This document shows, piece after piece, positions 1-7,890 of a DNA stretch of 34,594 bases. Under the pieces are notes generated by a model, which was not told the origin of the DNA, ran no database searches, and saw only the letters and a list, made by a program, of their open reading frames with translations. The position numbers were made by a program, and so were the translations under genes. Origin of the DNA: Litoreibacter sp. (lineage in GTDB: Bacteria; Pseudomonadota; Alphaproteobacteria; Rhodobacterales; Rhodobacteraceae); assembly GCA_026710325.1 (NCBI GenBank), contig JAPORH010000140.1:1-34594 (forward strand), read 5' to 3'. How positions within the stretch are numbered: the stretch's first letter is position 1; each line of letters starts with the position of its first letter.

Positions 1-126
1 GCTACGCCAAAATACCCAAACTCTGGGAGATCTGGATAAACTGAGGGGTGGTAAGGCCGCCCGGTGCAGACTGCATGATGTTTTAGACAAGCCAAGGGCT
101 TGGAAACTGTCTCGCCGTGAAGCCCG
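1..126. other. left-edge stretch with no assignable gene
   Basis: No reading frame here is long enough to assign. A plus-strand frame runs open from the window edge to a stop near position 44 and could be the tail of a gene outside the window. On the minus strand a 24-codon frame starts near 75 and ends at about position 2. Neither is recognisable. A small hairpin (AAGCC at 89-93 pairing with GGCTT at 97-101) lies just downstream of the operon that ends at 127, but it has no clear T-run. Confidence 0.3.
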
Positions 127-708
127 TTAATCGTCGCCTTTGTAGTAGCCGATCATATCCCCATCGGTCGTGCAGCCCAGCCCGTTAAGCAACCGATTTG
201 AATAGTTGAAATAGGCGCAAACCTGGTTCACTTCCAAAATCTCGCCATCGTCGCACCCCGCCAATTTTAGCGCTTCGAAGTCGGATTTGACCATCTTTCC
301 TACATCCGTTGTGAGCTTGGCCGCGTAGCGCAAAAGCGCAAGTTCCTTGCCTTCGAACTCATCCTCGGGGCGGTGCGCTTTGAGGGCGAGGAAAATTTTG
401 TCGCTGCGCGGCTGGTCCTTGATCAGGTTACGCACATTCATGAAATGGTGGGTCAGAGAATAGGTGCAATCATTTAGGATCGAGGTGTAGCTGGCGATTA
501 CCTCCAGAAACCAGAACGGCACTTTATTGTCCTCGGAATGAAGAACAGAGCGATATAGGGTGACGTGGCCGTTCATGGTCTCCGGTCGCAAAGAATGGAC
601 ACGCATAACCGTGTCGACTGTGCCATGCGGCGTGCGCGCATGATCCAATAGCTCCTTCAAGCGTGGGCTCGCATCCTCATCCGAAATCATCTCGATCCAG
701 GCTGTCAT
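127..708 (-). CDS. carboxymuconolactone decarboxylase-like / peroxidase-related protein
   Basis: A 193-residue protein of the AhpD-like alpha-helical fold, closest to the 'peroxidase-related' branch of the CMD family. The active-site helix reads Cys81-Thr-Tyr-Ser84 followed by His87-His88. The family's redox pair is CxxC, so the second cysteine is replaced by serine and classical disulfide peroxidase chemistry is doubtful. The ATG overlaps the stop of the Rieske oxygenase gene by 4 bases (ATGA), so the two are probably translationally coupled. It is the last gene of a four-gene operon with the Rieske oxygenase, a second CMD protein and a cupin. Its role, inferred from this context, is a ring-cleavage-pathway decarboxylase or hydrolase-like step, or peroxide protection. 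The family call is firm and the reaction unknown. Confidence 0.8.
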   Translation of the reverse strand: MTAWIEMISDEDASPRLKELLDHARTPHGTVDTVMRVHSLRPETMNGHVTLYRSVLHSEDNKVPFWFLEVIASYTSILNDCTYSLTHHFMNVRNLIKDQPRSDKIFLALKAHRPEDEFEGKELALLRYAAKLTTDVGKMVKSDFEALKLAGCDDGEILEVNQVCAYFNYSNRLLNGLGCTTDGDMIGYYKGDD

Positions 709-1751
709 GAGTGTTCTCCCTTGATGGCCTTGGCGACGCGCGCGCGGAAGCGCATCGCGCCCGCATCCAGCGCCAAGTTTAGGTAACCGCTTGTCCGCTC
801 CGACATTCCGACCTGTACATGCTCCAGAACCTCCTGGTCCTCCTGGAAAGCCAGTTTAGCGCCCTCAAACATACGCTCCGAAAGCGCAGCATCTTCGGCA
901 TGCATGTTGCGGTGCTGGAACCAGAAATAACGGGAGGTTTGGCTATCGACTGGTGTGATGAAATTGTAGGAAATGTTGACAAACGCGTTCTCTGACAGTG
1001 CCTTATCAACACCACCTTCGCCCGTGGGCGTATAGACCGACATATTCACCGCCACCGCTGGCAGACGGCATTCATAATGCTGCTTGCGATCGCAAGTCGG
1101 TCCAAAGGGCAGCATATCTTTGTAATAAGGCGGCGCGGGTTCATCGAGAATCCAGCGCGATACGATTACGCCTTCTGCCGTCTCTTCGATATCGAGCGGT
1201 CGGTTGTCAGTACCCGCCCCGGCAAAGGACGTCAGATGAACCCAAGTGACATGGCTTGGGTCGAGCAAATTGTCGATGACATAAAGATAGTGGCAGCCAA
1301 TCGACATCGCACCTTTGGCGGTTTTGCCCCAGTTTTCATCTTCGAAATTGGGGATATCGATCATCTGACCTTGATCAGCCGCGCCCTCCCCCATCCAGAG
1401 CCACAAAAAACCCCAACGGTCTTCTGCCGGGTAGGCACGAACCGCCGCACGTCGCGGCGGGTTGTCGAGCTGCGTCGGTGCTATCACGCATTCGCCTGAG
1501 CAATCAAAGGTGAGCCCGTGGTAGCCGCAAACCACGTGATCGCCTTCGAGCGTTCCCCGTGACAGCGGCAATTTGCGATGCGGGCAGGCATCTTCCAATG
1601 CGACCGGAGCACCCTTCGTGTCCCGGTAGATGACAATGCGGTCCTCGAGCATTGTAAGTGCAGTAAGATCGCGTCCGAAATCCTCCGACCGGCCAGCGAC
1701 GTACCAGCTATTGCGGATATATCCTTCGGACCCGGCGAGGTCCGGTCTCAT
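705..1751 (-). CDS. Rieske [2Fe-2S] aromatic ring-hydroxylating oxygenase, alpha subunit
   Basis: A 348-residue oxygenase component of the vanillate/dicamba O-demethylase (VanA/TsaM-like) group. The Rieske cluster ligands are visible as Cys56-Pro-His58 and Cys75-Gly-Tyr-His78. The mononuclear iron site is Asp164...His167-x4-His172, with Asp305 as the likely third ligand. Such enzymes hydroxylate, O-demethylate or desulfonate aromatic acids in the cytoplasm, with electrons from a separate ferredoxin reductase. No reductase gene lies in this window, so it must be encoded elsewhere. The start codon overlaps the stop of the upstream CMD gene by 4 bases and the stop overlaps the next gene by 4 bases, so all three genes are tightly coupled. 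The exact substrate cannot be read from the sequence. Confidence 0.9.
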   Translation of the reverse strand: MRPDLAGSEGYIRNSWYVAGRSEDFGRDLTALTMLEDRIVIYRDTKGAPVALEDACPHRKLPLSRGTLEGDHVVCGYHGLTFDCSGECVIAPTQLDNPPRRAAVRAYPAEDRWGFLWLWMGEGAADQGQMIDIPNFEDENWGKTAKGAMSIGCHYLYVIDNLLDPSHVTWVHLTSFAGAGTDNRPLDIEETAEGVIVSRWILDEPAPPYYKDMLPFGPTCDRKQHYECRLPAVAVNMSVYTPTGEGGVDKALSENAFVNISYNFITPVDSQTSRYFWFQHRNMHAEDAALSERMFEGAKLAFQEDQEVLEHVQVGMSERTSGYLNLALDAGAMRFRARVAKAIKGEHS

Positions 1752-2098
1752 ACATCCGCCTTTTGAGCCGTGAACTGATCAAAAGCTTTGAGGGCTTTTG
1801 CGCTAAACGCGTAGGACGGCCCCCCGCCCATGTAAGTCGCCATCGCTAATGCCTCGCAAAGCTCTGCCCGCGTCGCGCCGAGCCGAACGAGCGAGCGGGT
1901 GTGGAACCCTATGCAGCTATCGCAACGCGTGGCAATCGCGATACCAAGGGCAATGAATTCCTTTGTTTTCTCGCTGAGTGCGCCGCTTTCTTTGGCTGCT
2001 TTACCCATCATCCCGAAACCTTTGACGGTGTCCGGAACTTCCTTGCTGAGCTTTGCTATGTTGGCCTCGGTCTCGGTCATGAACTCTTGCCAGTCCAT
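1748..2098 (-). CDS. carboxymuconolactone decarboxylase / AhpD-like protein
   Basis: A 116-residue single-domain CMD protein of normal family length. It carries the intact redox motif Cys59-Asp-Ser-Cys62 followed by His66, as in AhpD-type alkylhydroperoxidases. True gamma-carboxymuconolactone decarboxylases are similar in size but usually lack the CxxC pair, so an AhpD-like thiol peroxidase or disulfide reductase role is more likely. A strong GGGGGA ribosome site precedes the ATG. It lies 27 bases after the cupin gene and overlaps the Rieske gene by 4 bases, making it the second gene of the operon. Two CMD-family proteins in one operon, one with and one without the second cysteine, is an unusual arrangement. 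Confidence 0.85.
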   Translation of the reverse strand: MDWQEFMTETEANIAKLSKEVPDTVKGFGMMGKAAKESGALSEKTKEFIALGIAIATRCDSCIGFHTRSLVRLGATRAELCEALAMATYMGGGPSYAFSAKALKAFDQFTAQKADV

Positions 2099-2125
2099 CT
2101 TTATCCCCCTGCTATGGTTTGGAGC

Positions 2126-2653
2126 CTAGCGTATGAATTGTTCGACGTAGTCTTCGCCCAACCCTACTGCAGCATAGTGTTTGCGGCACATATCGATTTT
2201 GGTGAACACATCCTCATAGCCTGTGACCTCCCCCCAAGGATCGACATAGACCATCGTCCCGTTAACCTGGAAATAGGTGATCATCTCTTCCACATCTTCT
2301 GGAACCACAAGCGTATGCGTCTCGCCCGGAGGTTCGAACACATAACTGCCCTCCCGCGCCTCCCAGTCATGCTCCAGGTAATGCCAACGGCCTTTCAGAA
2401 CAAAGCCATGTACGGGTTGCGGGTGGCGGTGGCGGGAGAGCACACCAGCTTTGCGTACGCGCAGAAGGTTCATCCAATAGCCTTGGGAGCGGTTCAAGCA
2501 GAGCGGGCGGAATGAAACCGTCGCTGTTTGCGGCACCCAGATCCGTTCGTCCTCTGGTATCGCGGACGGCACCACGATCTCTTCCTGCGCGTCCTGCGGG
2601 AATGGCAGTTGATAGGGCATACGCGGATCGGCATCGGGTTTGGTGACGGGCAT
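2126..2653 (-). CDS. cupin protein of the 2,4'-dihydroxyacetophenone dioxygenase family
   Basis: A 175-residue single-cupin protein. The first cupin motif supplies His75, His77 and His82 and the second motif supplies His113 in a PPGETHTL context, a plausible Fe(II)-binding set. Proteins of this length and pattern are assigned to the 2,4'-dihydroxyacetophenone dioxygenase family, which cleaves the C-C bond of hydroxyacetophenones. Others in the ChrR-like cupin group have unknown substrates. It is the first gene of the operon, with a strong GAGGAGG ribosome site. A TetR gene lies upstream in the same orientation after 116 bases. A ring- or side-chain-cleaving dioxygenase beside a Rieske oxygenase fits an aromatic catabolic route. 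The dioxygenase activity is inferred. Confidence 0.75.
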   Translation of the reverse strand: MPVTKPDADPRMPYQLPFPQDAQEEIVVPSAIPEDERIWVPQTATVSFRPLCLNRSQGYWMNLLRVRKAGVLSRHRHPQPVHGFVLKGRWHYLEHDWEAREGSYVFEPPGETHTLVVPEDVEEMITYFQVNGTMVYVDPWGEVTGYEDVFTKIDMCRKHYAAVGLGEDYVEQFIR

Positions 2654-2769
2654 TGTCGTTCCTCCTCTTCGGGCACGCTAGAGCAGTTTGTCATGATCCC
2701 CAAGGGCAAGGTTCGGGGCGCATTGGCGCCGCCGCTTCCCATGAAGGTTTGGCAGCCTGTTCAAACCCT

Positions 2770-3366
2770 TCAGCCCATTGCTTTGCCGACTAGCGTGAAC
2801 AACGCGTCTATGTAGGGCTGACTGTCGGCGCCTTCGGCAATCTCCAACGCAGCTCGGTCAAATGAGGCCGACAAAACATTCGTAAGCGCATCGAGCTCGG
2901 CTTCGCCCAAGTCGGGAATTGCCTGGCGCAGCCCGTCTTTCAACTCCGCACTGCCTTCGGGTTTGGTCAGTTCCAGCGCTTCCGCATGGCCCAGAATAGA
3001 CGGTGCGTCTGAAAGCAAGAGCTTAGCGCGCCCGGGTACAGCCATCGCATCAAAATAGGCAAGCGTCCCGGCAATCATAGCTTCTTCCGGGTCTTCTATG
3101 TTGCGGGTTTTTTCGTCTATCAGCGTTCCAATGGCTTGCGCCTCTTGCATTGCCAACGCGCGAAACACATCCGTCTTGTCCGTAAAGTGATGATAGAGCG
3201 CGCCCCGGGTAACCCCCGCATTCGCGACCAGTTCGGGAGTTCCGGTGTCGGCGAAGCCATTCTTTATGAACAACTCTCGTGCCGCTGACAGCAGGGCCTC
3301 TCTCGTTTCTGCGCGCCGCTCGGCTTGTGTGCGACGTTTGGGCGTTTCTGGCTCAGTGGTGCTCAT
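2770..3366 (-). CDS. TetR/AcrR family transcriptional regulator
   Basis: A TetR repressor of about 198 residues with the usual N-terminal helix-turn-helix (ELFIKNGFADTGTPELVANA, then GVTRGALYHHFTDK) and a helical ligand-binding domain. I place the start at the methionine before STTEPETPKRRTQAERR. The frame stays open to 3414 and no candidate start has a good ribosome site, so the N-terminus is uncertain. It is divergent from the VOC gene at 3473. A perfect palindrome in the shared promoter region (3432-3446) is a likely operator. It may control the VOC gene, itself and possibly the aromatic operon that follows on the same strand. The ligand is unknown. Confidence 0.88.
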   Translation of the reverse strand: MSTTEPETPKRRTQAERRAETREALLSAARELFIKNGFADTGTPELVANAGVTRGALYHHFTDKTDVFRALAMQEAQAIGTLIDEKTRNIEDPEEAMIAGTLAYFDAMAVPGRAKLLLSDAPSILGHAEALELTKPEGSAELKDGLRQAIPDLGEAELDALTNVLSASFDRAALEIAEGADSQPYIDALFTLVGKAMG

Positions 3367-3431
3367 TTCAAGTGTCATAGAGGGTCGAGCCGCAAAGATA
3401 AATACATCTTGCATGTTTTTTAGAGGTAAGT

Positions 3432-3446
3432 TACATACAGTATGTA
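3432..3446. promoter_or_regulatory. putative TetR operator palindrome
   Basis: A perfect inverted repeat, TACATAC-A-GTATGTA, sits between the divergent TetR and VOC genes, 27 bases before the VOC start codon. The sequence resembles operators of AcrR/BetI-type TetR regulators, which often contain TACAT...ATGTA halves. Binding by the adjacent regulator is inferred from position and symmetry. Confidence 0.65.
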
Positions 3447-3472
3447 TTTAACTTTTCAAAGGGACAGCACCA

Positions 3473-3898
3473 ATGAAGATATCTCAGTTTTATCCCCTCA
3501 TTCAGACCAATGACGTAGAGGGAACTGCCGCGTTCTACATGAAACACTTTGGCTTCAAGGCGATGTTCGAAAGCGATTGGTACTATCACCTGCAAAGTGA
3601 AAGCGACGAAGCCGTGAACATCACCGTCCTGAAAGCCAATCACGAAACAATTCCCAGCGGCAGCCGAGGCCTGACCCAAAATCTGATCCTCAGCTTCGAA
3701 GTCGAGGATGTGGACAAAGAGGAAAAACGCCTGCGAGAAGGAGGCATACAAGTCGTTCAACCATTGCGCGACGAACCGCACGGTCAGCGTCATGTTATCT
3801 TAAAGGATCCAAACGGCATATTGATTGACGTGATTATGCCAATTGAACCAAGTGCCGAGTTTTTGGCGGGCTATGCGGATGAAGCGCTTCCTGCCTAA
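3473..3898 (+). CDS. VOC family protein (glyoxalase/bleomycin resistance/dioxygenase fold)
   Basis: A 141-residue protein with the paired beta-alpha-beta-beta-beta modules of the vicinal oxygen chelate superfamily. An N-terminal 'FYPLIQTNDVEGTAAFYMKHFGF' type opening is followed by a second module ending in DPNGILIDVI, where such proteins keep a metal-binding or structural acidic residue. The family includes glyoxalases, extradiol dioxygenases and drug-binding resistance proteins. The sequence alone does not choose between them. An AAGGGA ribosome site supports the ATG. It is a single-gene unit divergent from a TetR regulator with an operator-like palindrome, the arrangement of a locally controlled detoxification or binding protein. 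A strong hairpin follows the gene. Confidence 0.85.
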   Translation: MKISQFYPLIQTNDVEGTAAFYMKHFGFKAMFESDWYYHLQSESDEAVNITVLKANHETIPSGSRGLTQNLILSFEVEDVDKEEKRLREGGIQVVQPLRDEPHGQRHVILKDPNGILIDVIMPIEPSAEFLAGYADEALPA

Positions 3899-3942
3899 GG
3901 GGAATGAGGACCACCTTCAAAATCCTACATGACCAGATGGAA

Positions 3943-3971
3943 GGCCGTTAACGGGCTGACCGTTAGCGGCC
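3943..3971. terminator. hairpin between convergent VOC and SDR genes
   Basis: GGCCGTTAACGG (3943-3954) pairs with CCGTTAGCGGCC (3960-3971) around a 5-base loop, giving 12 pairs with one G-U wobble. It lies between genes ending at 3898 (plus) and 3994 (minus). No long T-run follows on either side, so it may be a weak bidirectional terminator or 3' end stabiliser. Confidence 0.6.
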
Positions 3972-3993
3972 CCTCTGTCAGCTTTATCTTCCA

Positions 3994-4701
3994 CTACATT
4001 GCCGAATAGCCGCCATCGACGGGAATCACAGTACCCGTAACGTGGCTGGCGTCTTCGGATAAAAGCCAAGCCACCAACGCCCCAACCTCCGATGGCTGAC
4101 CCCAGCGTTTTTGCGGAAGACGGTCGAAGATTTTGGTCTCGCGTGCTGGGTCTTGCCGGATGGGTTCCGTCATGGGTGTTTCGATCCAACCAGGCGCGAC
4201 GGTGTTGACCCGAATGCCCTCCTCTGCGAAGCGGCCTGCAAGAGCTTTGCCGAGCTGGGCCACTGCGGCTTTGGAAGCTGTGTAGGCCGGGGCATGGGGT
4301 CCGCCAAAAAAGCTATACATAGAACCGATGTTCACAATGGATCCGCCTTCGGACATCAGACGCTGCGCCGCCATCGCGCAACGCATGGTTCCCATCAAGT
4401 TCACATCGATGACACGGGAGAAACCGTCCATCTCATATTCTGCATCTTTCAGCAGAATCCCTGCGCAATTGACGTGCCCGTCAAGCCGACGGAAGCTTGC
4501 AAAAAACGCAGCGACTGCGGCGTCATCGGTCACGTCCAGGACCGCAGCATCCAACCCTTGGGCCTTGTCGCATTCATCCTGAGTGGCGCCAGTGGCTACG
4601 ACCTGCCAGCCTCGGTCAATCAAGGCGCGCGCAACACCCGCGCCAATACCGCCTGTCCCGCCCGTGACGACCGCGCGCCGCACGCGCTCAGACCCGCTCA
4701 T
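3994..4701 (-). CDS. SDR family oxidoreductase
   Basis: A classical short-chain dehydrogenase of about 235 residues. The nucleotide-binding glycine motif TGGTGGIGAG is at the N-terminus, an NxG-type 'VNCAGIL' segment follows, then the catalytic serine in NIGSMYS, the YTASK (YxxxK) pair, and a C-terminal 'TGTVIPVDGGYSAM' tail typical of the family. It oxidises or reduces an alcohol/ketone with NAD(P). The substrate is unknown. The start chosen overlaps the end of the ABC permease gene by 14 bases, so it is probably the last gene of that transport operon and may act on the imported compound. The frame extends upstream to 4734, which would give a longer overlap. Confidence 0.87.
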   Translation of the reverse strand: MSGSERVRRAVVTGGTGGIGAGVARALIDRGWQVVATGATQDECDKAQGLDAAVLDVTDDAAVAAFFASFRRLDGHVNCAGILLKDAEYEMDGFSRVIDVNLMGTMRCAMAAQRLMSEGGSIVNIGSMYSFFGGPHAPAYTASKAAVAQLGKALAGRFAEEGIRVNTVAPGWIETPMTEPIRQDPARETKIFDRLPQKRWGQPSEVGALVAWLLSEDASHVTGTVIPVDGGYSAM

Positions 4702-5428
4702 CGGCGCCCATCCGGCGCTCAAGCCAGCGCACACCTGCGCTGATAATCAGCACGAGGATCAGGTATTCAACGATCAAAAGTGAATAGATCTCCAGTGGGC
4801 GGTATTCTGTGACGACCAACTCATTGGCGCGGCGGGTGAGCTCTTGCATGCCGATAACGGAGGCAAAGGCGCTCATCTTCACGATGTAGATAAACTGGTT
4901 CGCCAATGGCGGAAGAATGCGCCTTATCGCCTGAGGCAAGATCACGTAACGCATGGTCTGGCGGTAGTTTAGCCCGATCGTCTGTGCCGCCTCGCTTTGT
5001 CCGCGGGCAATGGATTGGATGCCGGAGCGATAGATTTCAGCAGTAAACGCGCTGTCAGAAATGGCCAGCGTGATGATCGCGCCCCAAAACGGGTCGATGG
5101 GTATGTTCAAACCCATAGATCGGAAGATAATCGGAAGCCCATAGAAGACCCAAAACAGCATCGGCAAAAGCGGGATTGAGCGAACAAACTCCACGTAGAT
5201 TCGGTTGATCAGACGCAACCAGCGGTTGCTCGACTGACCGGGCAAAGCCACGATGAGGCCGAGCACAATGGAAATAGCCGCCGCGATGACCGAGATCAGA
5301 ATGGTGGCGCCCATGCCAGAGATCAAAACTGAATGTTGGTCCAACCCGACTGCGTGCGCGGGTCGATAACGTACCAGCCCCAATTCCCACCCTGCCCGCA
5401 GCCCGAAAGCAACAAGAGAAGAGAACAT
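4688..5428 (-). CDS. polar amino-acid type ABC transporter permease (HisM/GlnP family)
   Basis: A 246-residue inner-membrane permease with about five hydrophobic segments. It carries the cytoplasmic EAA loop (SEAAQTIGLNYRQTMRYVIL, then PQAIRRILPPLANQF) that contacts the ATPase. Family members form homo- or heterodimers. Only one permease gene is present, so a homodimer is likely. It follows the ATPase gene after 30 bases and overlaps the SDR gene. The binding protein is encoded divergently at 6321. Substrates of the family are polar or acidic amino acids and related compounds. No residue in this subunit reveals the actual ligand. Confidence 0.9.
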   Translation of the reverse strand: MFSSLVAFGLRAGWELGLVRYRPAHAVGLDQHSVLISGMGATILISVIAAAISIVLGLIVALPGQSSNRWLRLINRIYVEFVRSIPLLPMLFWVFYGLPIIFRSMGLNIPIDPFWGAIITLAISDSAFTAEIYRSGIQSIARGQSEAAQTIGLNYRQTMRYVILPQAIRRILPPLANQFIYIVKMSAFASVIGMQELTRRANELVVTEYRPLEIYSLLIVEYLILVLIISAGVRWLERRMGADERV

Positions 5429-5458
5429 AGGATAAAAAATCGGGTCAAAATGATCGTC

Positions 5459-6199
5459 CTAATGCTGCAAGATCTGACTCAGGAAGGTCTGGCAGCGTTC
5501 GGTCTTGGGGTTCGCAAAGAACTCATCTGGCGGTCCATGCTCGACGATCTCGCCCTGATCCATGAAGACCATCTGGTCGGCGACCTTGCGGGCGAAGCCC
5601 ATCTCGTGGGTCACGACGATCATTGTCATCCCCTCCTGGGCGAGTTCGACCATGACGTCGAGCACTTCGGCAATCATCTCCGGGTCGAGCGCGGAGGTCG
5701 GCTCATCAAACAAAAGCACTTCTGGCTCCATACAGAGTGACCGGGCGATGGCCACCCGCTGCTGTTGCCCACCGGACAGGGCTTTTGGCATCTTGTCGGC
5801 CTGATCGGGAATTCTCACGCGTTCAAGGTAGTGCCGCGCCCTCTCTTCCGCCTCGGCGCGGGTCAGACCGCGGGCTTTCATTGGCCCAAGCATCAGGTTG
5901 TCGAGCACGCTGAGGTGCGGGAAGAGGTTGAACTGTTGAAAGACCATCCCGATCTTGCCTTGGATTGAGGCTACGGACTTGGGGTCATTGGTAAGCTCCC
6001 GTCCCTGCAGTCGGATCGTGCCTTTTTGGTGGGCTTCGAGCTTGTTGATGCAGCGCACGACTGTGGATTTACCTGATCCTGAGGGGCCGCAAATGACAAC
6101 CTTGGCTCCGGGTTCGACCGTCAAATTGATATCTTTCAGGACGTGAAAATCGCCGAACCACTTGTTCACAGCAACCATTTCTATTGCTGCTTGCGACAT
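5459..6199 (-). CDS. polar amino-acid type ABC transporter ATP-binding protein (GlnQ/HisP family)
   Basis: A 246-residue ATPase with Walker [11 protein letters not shown]-loop in [15 protein letters not shown], signature [15 protein letters not shown], Walker [16 protein letters not shown] and switch histidine in VVTHEMGFA. These are the hallmarks of the GlnQ/HisP subfamily that energises polar amino-acid import. It is the first gene of a minus-strand operon with the permease and SDR genes. The 121 bases upstream separate it from the divergent binding protein gene, so both units probably share a control region. The gene is of normal length and intact. Confidence 0.93.
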   Translation of the reverse strand: MSQAAIEMVAVNKWFGDFHVLKDINLTVEPGAKVVICGPSGSGKSTVVRCINKLEAHQKGTIRLQGRELTNDPKSVASIQGKIGMVFQQFNLFPHLSVLDNLMLGPMKARGLTRAEAEERARHYLERVRIPDQADKMPKALSGGQQQRVAIARSLCMEPEVLLFDEPTSALDPEMIAEVLDVMVELAQEGMTMIVVTHEMGFARKVADQMVFMDQGEIVEHGPPDEFFANPKTERCQTFLSQILQH

Positions 6200-6320
6200 C
6201 GGTCCCCCAGAAAAATCATGTTCTAACCCCAGACCTCGTCCAGCTTATTTGATTTCTCCCCCATATCAAGCAAGGATGGCCCGTCAACAACAAGAACACC
6301 TAACCCTCAGGGAGTCTGAG

Positions 6321-7091
6321 ATGAAGAAACTATTCAAAGCGGCCGCAGTGGCCGCTATCGGCCTGACGCTGGCCGGCGCGGCAACGGCGCAATCCGCGTT
6401 GAACGAAATTCTTAATGGCGGCGTGCTTAAAGTCGGCACGACCGGTGATTGGAACCCGATGTCGGTGCGTGACCCGGCAACAAACTCCTACAAAGGGTTT
6501 GATATCGACATCATGACCGAGCTTGCCACGGATCTGGGCGTCGAGGTCGAATTCGTGCCAACCGACTGGAAAACCCTGGTCAATGGCGTTGTCGCTGGTC
6601 AGTACCATATCACTGGATCAGCCTCGATCTCCCCGCCACGCATGAAGGCGGCTGGTTTCTCAGAAAGCTATATCGCCGTGGAAATCTTTCCATTCACCAC
6701 TGCTGAGAAGGCAGGGAATTTCTCGGGCTACGACTCGATCAACCAAGCCGGCGTGACCGTCGCAACAACGCTCGGCACCACTTTTGAAGCACTGGTGCGT
6801 GAGTGGTTCCCGAATGCCGAGATCAAGGTCGTTGAAGCGCCTGCGCGTGGCTATCAGGAAGTGCTCGCCGGTCGAGCCGACGTGTTCATCACCTCCAACA
6901 TCGAAGGCTCCACGCTGGAGCAAAAATTCGACGTCGTGCGCGTACCAGACACTGGCCCACGCGCGCCATCACCGATTGCGATGCTGCTACCTCAGAATGA
7001 TCAGGTCTGGATCAACTACGTCAATAACTGGGTCAAATTGAAGAAAGCCAAGGGTTTCTTTGACGCCAATAAAGAAAAGTGGGGCCTCTGA
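6321..7091 (+). CDS. periplasmic amino-acid-type substrate-binding protein (SBP family 3)
   Basis: A 256-residue protein starting at the methionine after an AGGGAG ribosome site. It opens with a Sec signal peptide (KK, hydrophobic core, cleavage after AAATAQ-like AQ). The mature part follows the bacterial family 3 pattern: GGVLKVGTTGDWNPMS, YKGFDIDIMTELA, and an ADVFITSNIEG hinge strand. The sequence also resembles periplasmic cyclohexadienyl dehydratase (PheC), a related enzyme on the same fold. The adjacent divergent ABC permease and ATPase make a transport role more likely. The ligand may be an aromatic or polar amino-acid-like molecule. The creatininase gene follows after 49 bases and may be cotranscribed. 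Confidence 0.87.
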   Translation: MKKLFKAAAVAAIGLTLAGAATAQSALNEILNGGVLKVGTTGDWNPMSVRDPATNSYKGFDIDIMTELATDLGVEVEFVPTDWKTLVNGVVAGQYHITGSASISPPRMKAAGFSESYIAVEIFPFTTAEKAGNFSGYDSINQAGVTVATTLGTTFEALVREWFPNAEIKVVEAPARGYQEVLAGRADVFITSNIEGSTLEQKFDVVRVPDTGPRAPSPIAMLLPQNDQVWINYVNNWVKLKKAKGFFDANKEKWGL

Positions 7092-7140
7092 GCCCAGCCT
7101 TTTGCGGTGGCGCTTTCAGGTGCCGCCGCCTCCCGATGTA

Positions 7141-7890
7141 ATGCAACTCTCCCTCATGACATGGCCAGAAGTCGAAGCGCGTTTGAAACGCGGCGCTGGT
7201 GTCATGCTCCCAATGGGCTCGACTGAGCAACACGGCCCAATGGGGCTAATCGGGACCGATGCAATCTGCGCGGAAGCCTTCGCATTGGAGGCAGCGAAGC
7301 AATGCGATGCTATTGTCGCGCCGCCGATGACATATACCCCTGCGCCGTTTAACACCGCGTTCCCCGGCACCATTTCCCTCGATGCCACCGTTTTCGAAAC
7401 CTGCCTGAAACAGGTTTGCGCAGGCCTTTTGGATCAAGGCTTTCGCGGGGTTTTTCTGGTGAACGGGCACGGGGCCAACATAGAGCCCGCACGCGCTGTA
7501 GCCGATAGCTTTCCAAAAGGCGCTATACATCTCCAAAGCTGGTGGGACCCTCCAGAGATGGGCCAGATGCGCACTGAGATGTTTGGCGATTGGGAGGGGA
7601 TGCATGCCACCCCGTCGGAAGTGGCGGTGACCCAAACGCTTCACGGAACAAAGCCCGCAGGCAGGGCAAATCGCCCGCCAGAGAAGCTGAGCGCTGACTA
7701 TATTCGAAATCACAGCGGCGACCGGCATGGACCGCCCGACGAACATCGCAAAGCCTTTCCTGACGGGCGCGTGGGATCACATTCCGCGCTCGCAACGCCG
7801 GATTTAGGGGAACAACTCTTAAAGGCGGGCGCGAAGGCCTTGGCACGCGACTACAAAGAGTTCTGCGAAGAACGCCACGCCATCAGTTGA
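7141..7890 (+). CDS. creatininase family protein (metal-dependent amidohydrolase)
   Basis: A protein of about 249 residues with the creatininase metal-site pattern: GSTEQHG (Glu29, His31), Asp40 in GTD, NGHGAN with His110, and Glu152 in GDWEGMHA. Family members hydrolyse cyclic amides (creatinine) or formamides in cofactor pathways. The residue after HGP, usually His, is Met34, and the usual HAGxxETS is HATPSEVA, so the substrate may differ from creatinine. The start has no good ribosome site, and translation may depend on coupling with the binding protein gene upstream. Its 3' end overlaps the convergent NicX-like gene by 8 bases. It may process the compound imported by the neighbouring ABC system. 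Confidence 0.85.
   Translation: MQLSLMTWPEVEARLKRGAGVMLPMGSTEQHGPMGLIGTDAICAEAFALEAAKQCDAIVAPPMTYTPAPFNTAFPGTISLDATVFETCLKQVCAGLLDQGFRGVFLVNGHGANIEPARAVADSFPKGAIHLQSWWDPPEMGQMRTEMFGDWEGMHATPSEVAVTQTLHGTKPAGRANRPPEKLSADYIRNHSGDRHGPPDEHRKAFPDGRVGSHSALATPDLGEQLLKAGAKALARDYKEFCEERHAIS

Noticed and set aside
2746-2767. Inverted repeat GGTTTG/CAAACC downstream of the TetR gene
   Set aside because: A 6-bp stem with a 10-base loop and no T-run is too weak to call a terminator.
6249-6269. TTGAT/ATCAA dyad between the divergent ABC operons
   Set aside because: Five-base arms with an 11-base spacer occur often by chance, and no local regulator gene is present.
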